NCBI RefSeq assembly: GCF_003751385.1
Contig: NZ_RJVA01000011.1
Coordinates: 378,412-442,411 of the forward strand
DNA length: 64,000 bases
From: Desulfosoma caldarium
GTDB lineage: Bacteria; Desulfobacterota; Syntrophobacteria; Syntrophobacterales; DSM-9756
Direction of reading: 5' to 3'
Below the pieces are notes generated by a model, which was not told where the DNA came from, searched no databases, and saw only the letters and a list, made by a program, of their open reading frames with translations. The position numbers and the translations under genes were made by a program. Shown piece by piece: positions 36,939 through 46,031 of the stretch; position 1 is the first letter of the stretch; each line of letters starts with the position of its first letter.

Positions 36939-37694
36939 ATGGAAGGACTTGATCCGGAAAGATTGCCTCGCCACGTGGCCATCATCATGGACGGCAACGG
37001 CCGCTGGGCCAAAAAGAGGTTGCTCAACCGCGTGGCGGGCCATGAGGCGGGGGCGGAATCCGTCCGGGCCGTCATCGAAACCGCTCGTAAAATCGGTCTC
37101 TCCTACCTGACCCTTTACGCCTTTTCAAAGGAAAACTGGCAAAGGCCGGAAAAGGAAATCCAGGCTCTGTGGCAGTTGTTCCGTCGCTTTGTGCGTTCGG
37201 AGCGGCCCCGCATGATAGAAAACGAAATCCGCGTGCGTCATATGGGGGATTCCGACGGCATTCCCCAAGATGTCTACGCCGAATTTCAAGCCCTCATTCG
37301 TGACACGGCGCATTTTGACAAGCTGACCGTTAACCTCGCTTTGAACTACGGCGGCCGGCATGAGATCGCTCAGGCCGCACGCCGGTTTGCTGAAGAGGTG
37401 CGGGCTGGGCTGCGCGCTCCCGAAGAGATGACCCCCGAGGTGCTGGGCTCGTACCTCATGACGGCCGACATGCCTGATCCCGACCTGGTCATTCGCACCA
37501 GCGGTGAATGCCGGGTGAGCAATTTTCTGTTGTGGCAGATTGCCTATGCCGAATTATACATTACGGACACTTTGTGGCCGGATTTTCGAGAAGCGGAATT
37601 TGTTGAGGCGCTTCGAGAATACCAAAGACGGGAGCGGCGTTTCGGGAAAACCAGCGAGCAATTAAGCGAAGAAAGGCTTGCGCCGCCCGTGTAA
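36939..37694 (+). CDS. uppS: undecaprenyl diphosphate synthase
   Basis: 251 aa. HVAIIMDGNGRWAKKR holds the catalytic aspartate (Asp18); FSKENWQRP and LVIRTSGECRVSNFLLWQ complete the cis-prenyltransferase pattern. It makes the C55 carrier for cell-wall synthesis. In most homologues the late motif reads RTSGE.RLSNFLLWQ, so V for L is a mild variant. Confidence 0.96.
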   Translation: MEGLDPERLPRHVAIIMDGNGRWAKKRLLNRVAGHEAGAESVRAVIETARKIGLSYLTLYAFSKENWQRPEKEIQALWQLFRRFVRSERPRMIENEIRVRHMGDSDGIPQDVYAEFQALIRDTAHFDKLTVNLALNYGGRHEIAQAARRFAEEVRAGLRAPEEMTPEVLGSYLMTADMPDPDLVIRTSGECRVSNFLLWQIAYAELYITDTLWPDFREAEFVEALREYQRRERRFGKTSEQLSEERLAPPV

Positions 37695-37786
37695 AGCCAA
37701 ATACGCGGCGCCATGTTGGTGAAGGAGCGCTTAAAGGCGCGATACGCGCTGCGGAAGCGCTGCGCGTCTTGAAAAGAGGCAGGTGA

Positions 37787-38614
37787 ATGGCCGACGGGCA
37801 GTGGAGCTCTCACGCGAAGCGATGGGTCACGGGATTGGCCCTGGCCGTTCCTTTGGTGCTCTTGTTGGCGTACGGACCACTTTGGCTCTGGACGGTGGTC
37901 GTAACTGCCGCGGCTTTGGTGGGCCTTTGGGAATACGAGACCATGATCCAGCGGCCGGCGTTAACTCGGTGGGAACTGGTCTTCTCCCTTGCCGTCGGCG
38001 CCGTGTTTCCCTTGGCGGCCTGGATTCACGGTGTCGCGGGCCTTGGGGTTTCGGCGGTCGCCGCGGTGTTTGCTACCTGGGCAAAACAGTTGGCCCACCC
38101 CCCTTTGAACCGGGACGCCCTGCAGCGAGCCCTCATCAGCCTGAGCGGGTGGCTTTATGTGGCCATGCCCACGAGCTTCGTCCTGCTTCTGGGAGCCTTG
38201 CCCCATGGCCGAGAGTGGGTTTTTTTTGTGCTCTTTGTCATCGTCTTTGGCGATGTGGGCGCTTATTATACAGGCAAGACCATGGGGCGGCGAAAGCTCT
38301 ACGAAGCGGTGAGCCCCAAGAAAACGGTGGAAGGGGCTCTGGGAGGCCTCATGGCCTCGGCCGTCATGGGTACGGCGTTTGGCATAACGTTTCTTCGAGA
38401 CACGGGGGCTTCGGTTCCGGCCCTGCTCATGGTCTCGATTCTGACGGAACTGGTGGCACAGGCAGGAGACCTCATGGAATCGCTCCTCAAACGCATGGCG
38501 GGATGTAAGGATTCTAGCGCCCTCCTGCCGGGTCACGGCGGGTTGCTGGATCGCCTGGACAGCCTGCTTTTTGCGTTTCCCACCGTATGGATGTACGCGC
38601 AGGGGTTGAACTGA
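37787..38614 (+). CDS. cdsA: phosphatidate cytidylyltransferase
   Basis: 275 aa integral membrane enzyme with eight or so helices. The C-terminal CDP-alcohol signature KDSSALLPGHGGLLDRLDS is clear. It makes CDP-diacylglycerol, the precursor of phospholipids. Follows uppS by 92 bases and its end lies close to dxr. Ribosome site GAGGCAGGTG is upstream. Confidence 0.94.
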   Translation: MADGQWSSHAKRWVTGLALAVPLVLLLAYGPLWLWTVVVTAAALVGLWEYETMIQRPALTRWELVFSLAVGAVFPLAAWIHGVAGLGVSAVAAVFATWAKQLAHPPLNRDALQRALISLSGWLYVAMPTSFVLLLGALPHGREWVFFVLFVIVFGDVGAYYTGKTMGRRKLYEAVSPKKTVEGALGGLMASAVMGTAFGITFLRDTGASVPALLMVSILTELVAQAGDLMESLLKRMAGCKDSSALLPGHGGLLDRLDSLLFAFPTVWMYAQGLN

Positions 38615-38622
38615 CGTTTTCT

Positions 38623-39825
38623 ATGGCACGACGTCGAAAGAGACTGAGCATTCTCGGGAGCACGGGATCCATCGGCGTGAACACGATGGAAGTGGCCTGC
38701 GGTTTTCCCGATCGGTTTGAAATCGTCGGCCTCGCGGCCGGGCGCAACGTGGAACGGCTGGCCCATCAAATTCAAAGGGTTAAACCCCGTTGGGTGGCCG
38801 TGCAGGACCGGGACGCGGCCTCCGCCCTGGAAAGACAACTTCCCGCAGGGCATGGGAAATTGGAGATTTTCTGGGGCCAGGAAGGATACTGCCGTGTGGC
38901 GTCGCAGGACGACGTGGACATGGTGGTTTCGGCCATCGTGGGAGCCGCCGGCCTTTTGCCCACGCTGGCCGCCGTGGCGGCGGGAAAAGACGTGGCTTTG
39001 GCCAACAAGGAAACCTTGGTGATTGCCGGCGAAGTGGTGACCCGCATGCTGGAATCGACCGGCGGCCGCCTGCTTCCCGTAGACAGTGAACACAGCGCTA
39101 TTTTTCAAGCTCTTCAGGGCAATCCTCGAACGGCCGTCAAACGGCTGCTGCTCACGGCTTCCGGCGGGCCCTTTTTCGGAAAAACGCTTGAGGACCTGGC
39201 GACAGTCACGCCTCAGGCGGCCCTGCGCCATCCCAACTGGTCCATGGGTCCCAAGATCACCATCGATTCGGCGACGCTCATGAACAAGGGTCTGGAAGTC
39301 ATCGAAGCGCACTGGCTGTTTCAGGTGCCCGTGGATGCCGTGGCCGTGCACATTCATCCGGAAAGTATTGTCCATTCCATGGTCGAATACGTGGACGGGT
39401 CCGTCATAGCGCAGCTGGGGGTTCCGGACATGAAAATTCCCATTGCCTACGCGCTTTCTTATCCGGAACGGCTGCCCGTGCAGGTGCCCAGTCTCGATCT
39501 GTTGGCGCTGCGGTCGCTCACCTTTTATCCCCCGGACGTGGAAACCTTTCCGTGCCTGAATTTGGCTTATCGAGCGGCCCGCATGGGCGGCACCATGCCC
39601 GCGGTGCTCAACGCCGCCAACGAAACGGCCGTGGACGCGTTCCTATCCGGACGTTTGGCTTTTACGGACATTGCGGCTCTCATCGCTCGAGTCATGGACG
39701 CCCATGACGTCATGCCGGCGGATACGGTGCAGCGGATTCAGGAAGCCGACCGATGGGCTCGCGAAACGGCGAAGGCCCTGGTGAACGGAGCCGAGAAAGT
39801 TTACGAAGCGTTCCAGAACGCCTGA
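38623..39825 (+). CDS. dxr: 1-deoxy-D-xylulose 5-phosphate reductoisomerase
   Basis: 400 aa. GSTGSIGVNTMEV (NADPH site), NKETLVIAGEVV, DSEHSAIFQ (metal ligands), TASGGPFF and PNWSMGPKITIDSATLMNKG are the Dxr blocks. Second step of the MEP isoprenoid pathway. The ATG at 38623 matches family N termini but has a poor ribosome site, eight bases after the cdsA stop. Confidence 0.96.
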   Translation: MARRRKRLSILGSTGSIGVNTMEVACGFPDRFEIVGLAAGRNVERLAHQIQRVKPRWVAVQDRDAASALERQLPAGHGKLEIFWGQEGYCRVASQDDVDMVVSAIVGAAGLLPTLAAVAAGKDVALANKETLVIAGEVVTRMLESTGGRLLPVDSEHSAIFQALQGNPRTAVKRLLLTASGGPFFGKTLEDLATVTPQAALRHPNWSMGPKITIDSATLMNKGLEVIEAHWLFQVPVDAVAVHIHPESIVHSMVEYVDGSVIAQLGVPDMKIPIAYALSYPERLPVQVPSLDLLALRSLTFYPPDVETFPCLNLAYRAARMGGTMPAVLNAANETAVDAFLSGRLAFTDIAALIARVMDAHDVMPADTVQRIQEADRWARETAKALVNGAEKVYEAFQNA

Positions 39826-39947
39826 AACGGCGCGACGCTCAGAACGCTCCAGGCCACGCACAGGCAGGATGTTTAAAGCCAGGAAAAGCTTGAAAGAACG
39901 AGGCGTGGCTTGAGGGCGCCAAAGAAATGTTGAAGGAGGAATCTGTT

Positions 39948-41036
39948 GTGGCCACCACGATCGTCTCCACGGTCATCGTCCTTGGAGTCCTGATTTTTAT
40001 CCACGAATTGGGGCATTTTCTGGCGGCGCGAAAGCTCGGGGTCACCGTGCTGCGATTCTCTCTGGGGTTTGGTCCTCGCCTGTTCGGGGTACAGCGCGGC
40101 GAAACGGACTACTGCCTGTCCGCGGTGCCTTTGGGCGGCTACGTGAAAATGCTGGGCGAAGATCCCGAAGAGGCGGTGGACGATGGAGACCGAGCCCAAA
40201 GTTTTGCACACCAGTCCGTAAGGAAAAGGCTGGCCATCGTTCTTGCGGGCCCTTTGGCCAACATGGTTCTCGGCATCGTGCTTTTCACGGTGGTCTTTGC
40301 CGTCTACGGCCTTCCCCGCCTGAACACGGAAATCGGCACGGTGACCAGAGATTCTCCCGCCGAGCGCGCGGGTCTTCTGCCCAATGACAAGGTGCTGGAA
40401 ATCAACGGCCGTCAACTCAAGGCCTGGGACGATCTGTCCGAGACCATTCAGCGGGAAGGGCTGGAGCCCCTGGTCCTTGTCGTGGAACGGGAAGGCCAAC
40501 GGCTGCATTTTCGCGTGACCCCGGAAGTTCGCGAAGTGAAAAACATCTTTGGGGAAACCATTCAAAGACCGGTCATCGGCATCACGGCCTCCGGGTCCTT
40601 TGAAGTGGAAAAAGTCAGCCCGTTTATGGCCGTCGTTTACAGTATGAAGCAGACCTGGAGTCTCACCAAGCTGTTTTTCCTTACCGTGGTCAAGCTCATT
40701 CAGCGCGTCCTGCCCATGGAAACCCTCGGCGGGCCGATTCTCATCGCCCAGATGGCGGGCCAGCAAGCGCAAGAAGGCCTTATGAATTTTCTGCACTTCA
40801 TGGGGCTCATCAGCATCAATTTGGCCGTATTGAATCTTTTGCCCATTCCCGTGCTGGACGGAGGCCACGTGTTTTTCCTTCTCCTGGAAGCGGTGCGGCG
40901 GCGGCCGCTCAGCCTGCGCCAGCTGGAAATGGCCCAAAAGGTGGGCATGGCCGTGCTCATCGCCCTCATGGTGTTTGTCTTCTATAACGACATCATGCGC
41001 CTGATTCCCACAGGCCTCGGCGTGCCCGCTCCCTAA
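39948..41036 (+). CDS. rseP: site-2 zinc metalloprotease RseP
   Basis: 362 aa membrane protease: HELGH near the N terminus, a single PDZ domain (DSPAERAGLLPNDKVLEING), and NLLPIPVLDGGHVFF holding the third zinc ligand. It cleaves transmembrane anti-sigma factors and signal peptides. I start at GTG 39948, preceded by AGGAGG; an ATG at 39927 is in frame. One PDZ domain rather than E. coli's two is common in this phylum. Confidence 0.93.
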   Translation: MATTIVSTVIVLGVLIFIHELGHFLAARKLGVTVLRFSLGFGPRLFGVQRGETDYCLSAVPLGGYVKMLGEDPEEAVDDGDRAQSFAHQSVRKRLAIVLAGPLANMVLGIVLFTVVFAVYGLPRLNTEIGTVTRDSPAERAGLLPNDKVLEINGRQLKAWDDLSETIQREGLEPLVLVVEREGQRLHFRVTPEVREVKNIFGETIQRPVIGITASGSFEVEKVSPFMAVVYSMKQTWSLTKLFFLTVVKLIQRVLPMETLGGPILIAQMAGQQAQEGLMNFLHFMGLISINLAVLNLLPIPVLDGGHVFFLLLEAVRRRPLSLRQLEMAQKVGMAVLIALMVFVFYNDIMRLIPTGLGVPAP

Positions 41037-41131
41037 ATCGGCGTCCGAGTGCACGCAGCGGCCTTGCTTCCTCTAGGCTTGCCCCCGGTTCCAACAGGGA
41101 GCGGCAGTCGATAATCCGATGGTAAACCTAA

Positions 41132-41151
41132 ATCCCCGCTGTCGCGGGGAT
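41132..41151. repeat. REP-like palindrome
   Basis: ATCCCCGC, loop TGTC, GCGGGGAT, followed by GAC. A perfect 8-bp hairpin in the rseP-tsaB spacer. Matches the arms of the cluster at 28518-28621. Confidence 0.65.
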
Positions 41152-41311
41152 GACTTTTAAAGCGGCCGCAGGAGTATCCAAAGGATGAGGGGGATGCGGG
41201 AATGCGCCGAATTCATGCTTTTGCGTGTGACAGACAAGGGATAGGAAAAGCGCAGGATGTGTTGGTGTTCGACATGGCGTCGAAGCCCGGTGGACGGCGA
41301 AAGGCTTTGGG

Positions 41312-42007
41312 ATGAAAGTGCTTGCAGTGGACACCTCCACGGCATCTGGGAGTGTGGCGTTGCTGGACGGTGACGTCCTTGTGGCGGAATGGACGGTGCT
41401 TTCGGAACGCACCCATAACCGACGTCTTTTGCAGAGCGTGGACCGCATCCTTGCGGATGCCGCTTGGAATCTGGAAGACGTGGAAGCCTTTGCCGTGACC
41501 ACGGGGCCGGGAAGCTTTACCGGAATTCGCATCGGCTTGAGCACGCTGAAAGCCATGGCGTGGGCCATGGGAAAACCCCTGATCGGTGTGCCGTCCCTGG
41601 AAGCCCTCGCCATGCCTTTGGCCGTGGCCTCATGCCCCGTGTGCGCCGTGGTTGATGCACGAAAGCACGAAGTTTACGCAGCGCTGTATCGTCCCGATGG
41701 GCAAGGGGCCTTGCAGGAAGAACGGGCTCCGGGCGTACTCGGTCCCGACAAGGTGGCCGGGTGGATCACGGAAAAGACCCTGTGTTGCGGAGACGGCTTT
41801 CTTCTATATCGCCACATTTTCTTTCAAAGTGCGGGACACCATGTGGTGGATGCGGGACCCGGTTTTCATGCGGTTCGTGCAGGATTTGTGGGCCGATGCG
41901 CCCTGCGTCGTCTTCAAGACGGCACGGACACCGATCCCATGCACGTCATGCCGCTCTATGTGCGTCCATCGGAAGCGGAGATCCATTCGGGAACCGCCGG
42001 GTCATGA
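41312..42007 (+). CDS. tsaB: tRNA threonylcarbamoyladenosine biosynthesis protein TsaB
   Basis: 231 aa ASKHA-fold protein. MKVLAVDTSTASGSVAL, TTGPGSFTGIRIGLSTLKA and VVDARKHEVYAALY are TsaB signatures, and the C terminus ends with YVRPSEAE. It acts with TsaD and TsaE to make t6A on ANN-decoding tRNAs. Neither partner is in this window. Confidence 0.95.
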   Translation: MKVLAVDTSTASGSVALLDGDVLVAEWTVLSERTHNRRLLQSVDRILADAAWNLEDVEAFAVTTGPGSFTGIRIGLSTLKAMAWAMGKPLIGVPSLEALAMPLAVASCPVCAVVDARKHEVYAALYRPDGQGALQEERAPGVLGPDKVAGWITEKTLCCGDGFLLYRHIFFQSAGHHVVDAGPGFHAVRAGFVGRCALRRLQDGTDTDPMHVMPLYVRPSEAEIHSGTAGS

Positions 42008-42150
42008 AGTGCGAGACGTGCTGCAGGGCAGGGTTCAATGACCCAGATCGTTCATGGTAAAACCGCCCAGCGCGGATCCACGAAGGCACAAGGTTGAGGG
42101 GCTTTTTTCATGGCTCAGGAAGGCACGATGAGGTGAAACGGGCGGGGAAC

Positions 42151-42804
42151 ATGAGCAAAGGGTTGACACCACGCCACGGGCGCCGCCTTGTACGGTGCCT
42201 TCGCCATCCCCTTTTTCCGCTTTATGCCCTTGAGCGCAACCTGGGCATGCTTTTGCATGAAAACGGATCACGCGGCCCTTTAGCGCGCCGTGCGGCCAGG
42301 TGGGTCACGGTGATTTGGGAACGGATTCAATGGTTCCAGGAACTTATCGGCGCCCAGAACGGCGCTTCAGGGCCCGAGAACTCAGCTTCGGCGCTGCATG
42401 GCCTGAATGACAGCCCGGATCGATCCCGCATCGAAAGCTACTGCGATCATTGCGGGCTGTGCTGCGAAATCTGCAGTGGGTTTCCCGATTTTCCCGATCC
42501 AGAAAACCCTCCCCAAGCCTGGCAGTTCGCCTTCGGTCAGGGCTTGGGCTACGGCCATCGGTTCTGCCCGTTTCTTATGCAGAATCGGCGCGAAGGCCGC
42601 AGTTTTTGTGCCATTCATCCGCATCGGCCCAACCCATGTCGCATTTTTGAAGAAGACGAATGCCGGACCGTGAAAACCGAACTCAAAGACGAACTGGCGC
42701 GTACCCGGGGCCGTCCGCTCCGATTCAGTGCGCGAATCGGCCGCTTCATGGGGCGCGCCGTGAAAACCGGCCGAGGCTTTCGCCTGCTGCCGCACGAGGA
42801 GTGA
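42151..42804 (+). CDS. YkgJ-type cysteine-cluster protein
   Basis: About 217 aa. A helical N-terminal part is followed by CDHCGLCCEICSGFPD, RFCPFL, FCAIHPHRPNPCRIF and a final CRT, a zinc or iron-sulfur cysteine-cluster pattern (CxxCxxCC...C...C...C). Families of this type have no firm role. I chose ATG 42151; the frame is open to a TTG at 42094. It precedes der by six bases. Confidence 0.75.
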   Translation: MSKGLTPRHGRRLVRCLRHPLFPLYALERNLGMLLHENGSRGPLARRAARWVTVIWERIQWFQELIGAQNGASGPENSASALHGLNDSPDRSRIESYCDHCGLCCEICSGFPDFPDPENPPQAWQFAFGQGLGYGHRFCPFLMQNRREGRSFCAIHPHRPNPCRIFEEDECRTVKTELKDELARTRGRPLRFSARIGRFMGRAVKTGRGFRLLPHEE

Positions 42805-42810
42805 GCGCTC

Positions 42811-44145
42811 ATGGCCGTGGTGGCCATCGTGGGACGACCCAACGTGGGCAAATCCACACTGTTCAACCGTCTGTGTCGAAAACGGCACGCCCTGGTGGAC
42901 GACCTTCCCGGAGTGACCCGAGATCGGTTGTCGGCTTCCATAGAATACGGCAACCGAAGGTTTCTTCTCATGGACACCGGCGGCTTCACGGACCCCGATG
43001 CGGGCACCTTTGCCGAAGAAACCCGGCGTCAAGTGCTTCTGGCCCTGGAAGAAGCCGACGCCGTTATCTTTCTTGCCGATGCGCGAACGGGCTTGCATCC
43101 CGGGGATCAAGAACTGGTGGGGCTTCTTCGAAAGTCCCAAAAGCCCGTCTTTTATGCCGTCAACAAAGTGGACGGGCGGGAACAAGAAAAGCACATCGCC
43201 GAATTCTACGCTCTGGGCGTGGAGAAAATCTATCCCCTAAGCGCCGCCCACGGGCTGGGCGTCTACGATCTCATGGACGATGTGACCGCATCTCTGCCCC
43301 CTGCTTGGGAAGATGATGCCCAGGACGAAAACCCGGAAATTCGCGTGGCCGTGGTCGGCCGCCCGAACACGGGAAAGTCCACGCTGGTCAACGCGCTCTT
43401 GGGAGAAGAGCGGGTTATTGTGAGTCCCGTGCCGGGAACGACCCGCGATGCCGTGGACACGCCCGTTGAAGTTCAGGGGCGGCGGTTTCTTCTCATCGAT
43501 ACGGCAGGGATTCGGCGGAAAGGGCGTACGCGCCAAAAACTGGAAAAAATTAGTGTGATCAAGGCACTGGAAAGTATCGATCGAAGCCATGTGGTCATCC
43601 TCATGGTGGACGCTTTGGAAGGCGTCACAGACCAGGATCTGCACATTGGCGGCTACGTGCAGGAACGGGGTCGAGGGTGCCTCATCGCCGTGAACAAATG
43701 GGATGCCATGCCCAAAGAACCCAGAACCGTGCGCCGGTTCCTTGAGGATGTGCGGGAACGGTTTCGGTTCCTTCCTCATGCGCCCATTGTGACCATGAGC
43801 GCCTTGCAGAAAAAGAGGGTGTCTCGAGTGTTTCCCATGGTTTGGGAAATCTTTGACCAGTTCAATAAAAGGGTGACCACGGGCATGGTGAATCGCGTCC
43901 TCGTGAACGTCACGGCCAAACATGAGCCGCCCCTGGTGTCGGGACGCCGTCTGAAATTCTACTATGCCACGCAGGCATCCACACGGCCTCCCACTTTTGT
44001 GCTTTTTTGTAATGAACCGCAAAAGATTCATTTTTCCTATGAGCGGTTTCTCACCAACCAGTTTCGGGAAGCCTTTGGCATGGACAAGACCCCCGTACGA
44101 CTGGTGTTTCGAGAACGATCCCGCCGAAACGACGAAAGCCGATGA
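42811..44145 (+). CDS. der: ribosome-associated GTPase Der (EngA)
   Basis: 444 aa with two tandem GTPase domains: GRPNVGKST, DTGG, NKVD (residues about 8-120) and GRPNTGKST, DTAG, NKWD (about 180-310), plus a C-terminal KH-like domain. It is needed for 50S subunit maturation. GAGGAG precedes the ATG. Its stop overlaps the next start in ATGA. Confidence 0.97.
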   Translation: MAVVAIVGRPNVGKSTLFNRLCRKRHALVDDLPGVTRDRLSASIEYGNRRFLLMDTGGFTDPDAGTFAEETRRQVLLALEEADAVIFLADARTGLHPGDQELVGLLRKSQKPVFYAVNKVDGREQEKHIAEFYALGVEKIYPLSAAHGLGVYDLMDDVTASLPPAWEDDAQDENPEIRVAVVGRPNTGKSTLVNALLGEERVIVSPVPGTTRDAVDTPVEVQGRRFLLIDTAGIRRKGRTRQKLEKISVIKALESIDRSHVVILMVDALEGVTDQDLHIGGYVQERGRGCLIAVNKWDAMPKEPRTVRRFLEDVRERFRFLPHAPIVTMSALQKKRVSRVFPMVWEIFDQFNKRVTTGMVNRVLVNVTAKHEPPLVSGRRLKFYYATQASTRPPTFVLFCNEPQKIHFSYERFLTNQFREAFGMDKTPVRLVFRERSRRNDESR

Positions 44146-45458
44146 CGGGACGCACCTGGATGGAATGGGAAAGAATCCGGCGACGGCGTCGAAGACGCCG
44201 CATCCTCGCAGTGGTTGTGCTTCTAGCCGTGGGCGTGGGGTGGGCCGTGAACTGGCGCCTGTCCACAAGGGACGAGCGTTCCTCGGTGAACAGGACCGAC
44301 CGGGCGCAGTCGGCCATTAACGAGAAAGCGACGGCCCCTGGCGACAAGGAAGGCGGTGAAGGGAAGGAGCCGGCGGCTATGGGCACGGACGGTGCCCAGA
44401 GCCGGCTCGAAGCGGTGGCCGTGCTGCCCCTTTCGGGTCCCTTTGCGGCCGAAGGAAAAGCCCTGCAGCGTGGCATGAAAACGGCGATGGCCACATCGGA
44501 GGAAAGGGAAATGATCGCGCTGCGGTTCCTGGACGGGTGGCTTTCGGAAAGTGCCGTTCGCAAGGCCCTTGCCCAAGCCCTTGAGCGCACGTCGGTCGGG
44601 GCCGTGCTGGTCTATCTTCCCGTGTCCAAATGGCAGGCCGTTTTGGCTCGAGCTCTGGAAAGGGAGCTTCTCGTTATCGCCCTGAACCCGGGACCCGAAA
44701 ACCTTTTGGAAAAGGCCTCGGTCCTTTCCTTTTTGGGTACCGATGAGGATGCCGCCAAGGACACGGCTCGCCTCTTGGCGTCGGAACGTTTAGGAAGCCC
44801 GGTGCTGCTCTTAACTGACGGAAGCCCTCTGGGAACCCGATGGGCCGAGTCCCTGAGTGCGGAAGCCGACCGCCTGGGGCTGGCTCTGACCCTAATGACC
44901 TGGAGCGATGCCGCTTCGCCGCTGGACCTCACCCAGAGACCGAAAACGGTGTTTCTGGCGGGAGCCCCCCATTGGGCGGCGGAAGCCATTCGCGTTCTGG
45001 AACTGGCCCAATGCCACAGTCTCTATGTGCTGCCCTACATCCTGGCTCGCCCCACCCTCTTGGAATCCCTCGGGCCTTTGGTGGAAAAGGTGCGCTTCGC
45101 CGTGCCTATGGGCGGCGCGTTGGAAGACGAGACCGAAGGTTTTGAAGATGCTTTTCGGCGAAAGTTTTGGAAAAACCCAGACTGGATGGCTCGCGTGGGC
45201 TACGATGCGGTGCGCTGGGTGGAACAGCTCTTCTCTGAGGCCCCAAAGGATGCGGGACCAAACCTGTCTCGAAAAGCCCTTTTCGGGACCGAAGGCCCTA
45301 TGTCCTTTCAAGGCCTTGTTGGGGCGTTGACGGTAACGGAAAAGGGCCGTGTACAGCGGCACATGGTTTTTGCCCGATGGAAAGACGGATCCTTTGAACC
45401 CACTTCGCAAGAATCCCATAGGGTTGAACATGCCGCAGAGCGCCACATTGCGCCTTGA
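44142..45458 (+). CDS. periplasmic-binding-protein-like (LpoA/branched-chain-type) protein
   Basis: 438 aa. A positively charged start (RIRRRRRRRRILAV) and one hydrophobic helix (residues about 20-36) anchor it at the inner membrane; a charged linker follows. From about residue 90, VAVLPLSGPFAAEGKALQRG begins a type 1 periplasmic-binding fold like branched-chain amino-acid receptors and LpoA-type proteins; GYDAVRWVEQLFSEA is near the end. No transporter genes are nearby. Coupling to der by ATGA is unexpected. Ligand unknown. Confidence 0.7.
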   Translation: MTGRTWMEWERIRRRRRRRRILAVVVLLAVGVGWAVNWRLSTRDERSSVNRTDRAQSAINEKATAPGDKEGGEGKEPAAMGTDGAQSRLEAVAVLPLSGPFAAEGKALQRGMKTAMATSEEREMIALRFLDGWLSESAVRKALAQALERTSVGAVLVYLPVSKWQAVLARALERELLVIALNPGPENLLEKASVLSFLGTDEDAAKDTARLLASERLGSPVLLLTDGSPLGTRWAESLSAEADRLGLALTLMTWSDAASPLDLTQRPKTVFLAGAPHWAAEAIRVLELAQCHSLYVLPYILARPTLLESLGPLVEKVRFAVPMGGALEDETEGFEDAFRRKFWKNPDWMARVGYDAVRWVEQLFSEAPKDAGPNLSRKALFGTEGPMSFQGLVGALTVTEKGRVQRHMVFARWKDGSFEPTSQESHRVEHAAERHIAP

Positions 45459-45483
45459 CACGCTGGGGGGTTCATGTTAGGAA
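45455..45483 (+). promoter_or_regulatory. possible promoter for tRNA-Lys
   Basis: TTGACA (45455-45460) overlapping the stop of the preceding gene, 17-base spacer, TAGGAA (45478-45483). The -10 is weak, but the position fits. Confidence 0.45.
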
Positions 45484-45526
45484 AGCGCGTTCTTTGAACA
45501 TGCCCGCGCGGCCGTCATGCCCCGGG

Positions 45527-45602
45527 GGGCCGTTAACTCAGTTGGTAGAGTATCTGCCTTTTAAGCAGAGAGTCGCAGGTTCGAATCCTGCACGGCCCAC
45601 CA
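45527..45602 (+). tRNA. tRNA-Lys (TTT)
   Basis: 76 bases with CCA encoded. Acceptor GGGCCGT pairs with ACGGCCC. Anticodon loop CTTTTAA gives TTT. T-loop GGTTCGAATCC is standard. Confidence 0.96.
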
Positions 45603-45609
45603 AAAACGC

Positions 45610-45639
45610 TTGACACCTCAAGGAAACGGTTGCTATAGA
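45610..45639 (+). promoter_or_regulatory. promoter for tRNA-Glu
   Basis: TTGACA (45610-45615), 18-base spacer, TATAGA (45634-45639), 13 bases before the tRNA. Confidence 0.65.
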
Positions 45640-45652
45640 GCCCGCACATTGC

Positions 45653-45730
45653 GTCCCCATCGTCTAGCCAGGTCCAGGACACCGGCCTTTCACGCCGGCA
45701 ACGCCGGTTCAAATCCGGCTGGGGACGCCA
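45653..45730 (+). tRNA. tRNA-Glu (TTC)
   Basis: 78 bases with CCA encoded. Acceptor GTCCCCA pairs with TGGGGAC; anticodon loop CTTTCAC gives TTC. The following 1.9 kb hold only repeats and broken genes. Confidence 0.95.
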
Positions 45731-45738
45731 CCTCCCTT

Positions 45739-45770
45739 CACCACTAGGGTCACACACCACTAGGGTCACA
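45739..45770. repeat. 16-bp tandem duplication after tRNA-Glu
   Basis: CACCACTAGGGTCACA occurs twice in direct succession, starting eight bases after the tRNA CCA end. Confidence 0.8.
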
Positions 45771-45860
45771 TCTTGAATTGATCTCTTCCTCAACGTACCG
45801 CGTTTGAAGATGGATTCGTAGGAAATGTGCCACCTGGGTCAGATCTTGATTTGATCTCTT
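45763..45860. repeat. two REP-like direct repeats
   Basis: A 25-base sequence starting GGGTCA and ending TTGATCTCTT occurs at 45763-45787 and 45836-45860, differing at two positions. They lie immediately upstream of the truncated REP-associated transposase and are its likely REP substrates. Confidence 0.6.
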
Positions 45861-45906
45861 TCAGGCCATATTTTGTGTGAACACCGATGCCAAGCAGGGT
45901 TGTGAG

Positions 45907-46031
45907 ATGGCGCGGGCGTGGAGAATCGATTTTGAAAGCGCCTATTATCACATCCTTTCGCGCGGCAATGAAAGGCGGGAGATCTTTTACGACGATACGG
46001 ACCGGAGAATCTTCCTAGATGTCGGGTCCCG
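45907..46031 (+). mobile_element. truncated REP-associated tyrosine transposase (RAYT)
   Basis: MARAWRIDFESAYYHILSRG followed by NERREIFYDDTDRRIFLDV matches the N-terminal Y1-transposase (RAYT/TnpA_REP) family, including the HILSRGNE block. Only about 40 residues remain; the similarity ends where an IS481-type end (TGTTAATAG) begins. Non-functional. Confidence 0.75.

Noticed and set aside
45653-45730. tRNA-Glu as an attachment site for an integrated element
   Set aside because: No integrase gene and no second copy of the tRNA 3' end was found downstream.
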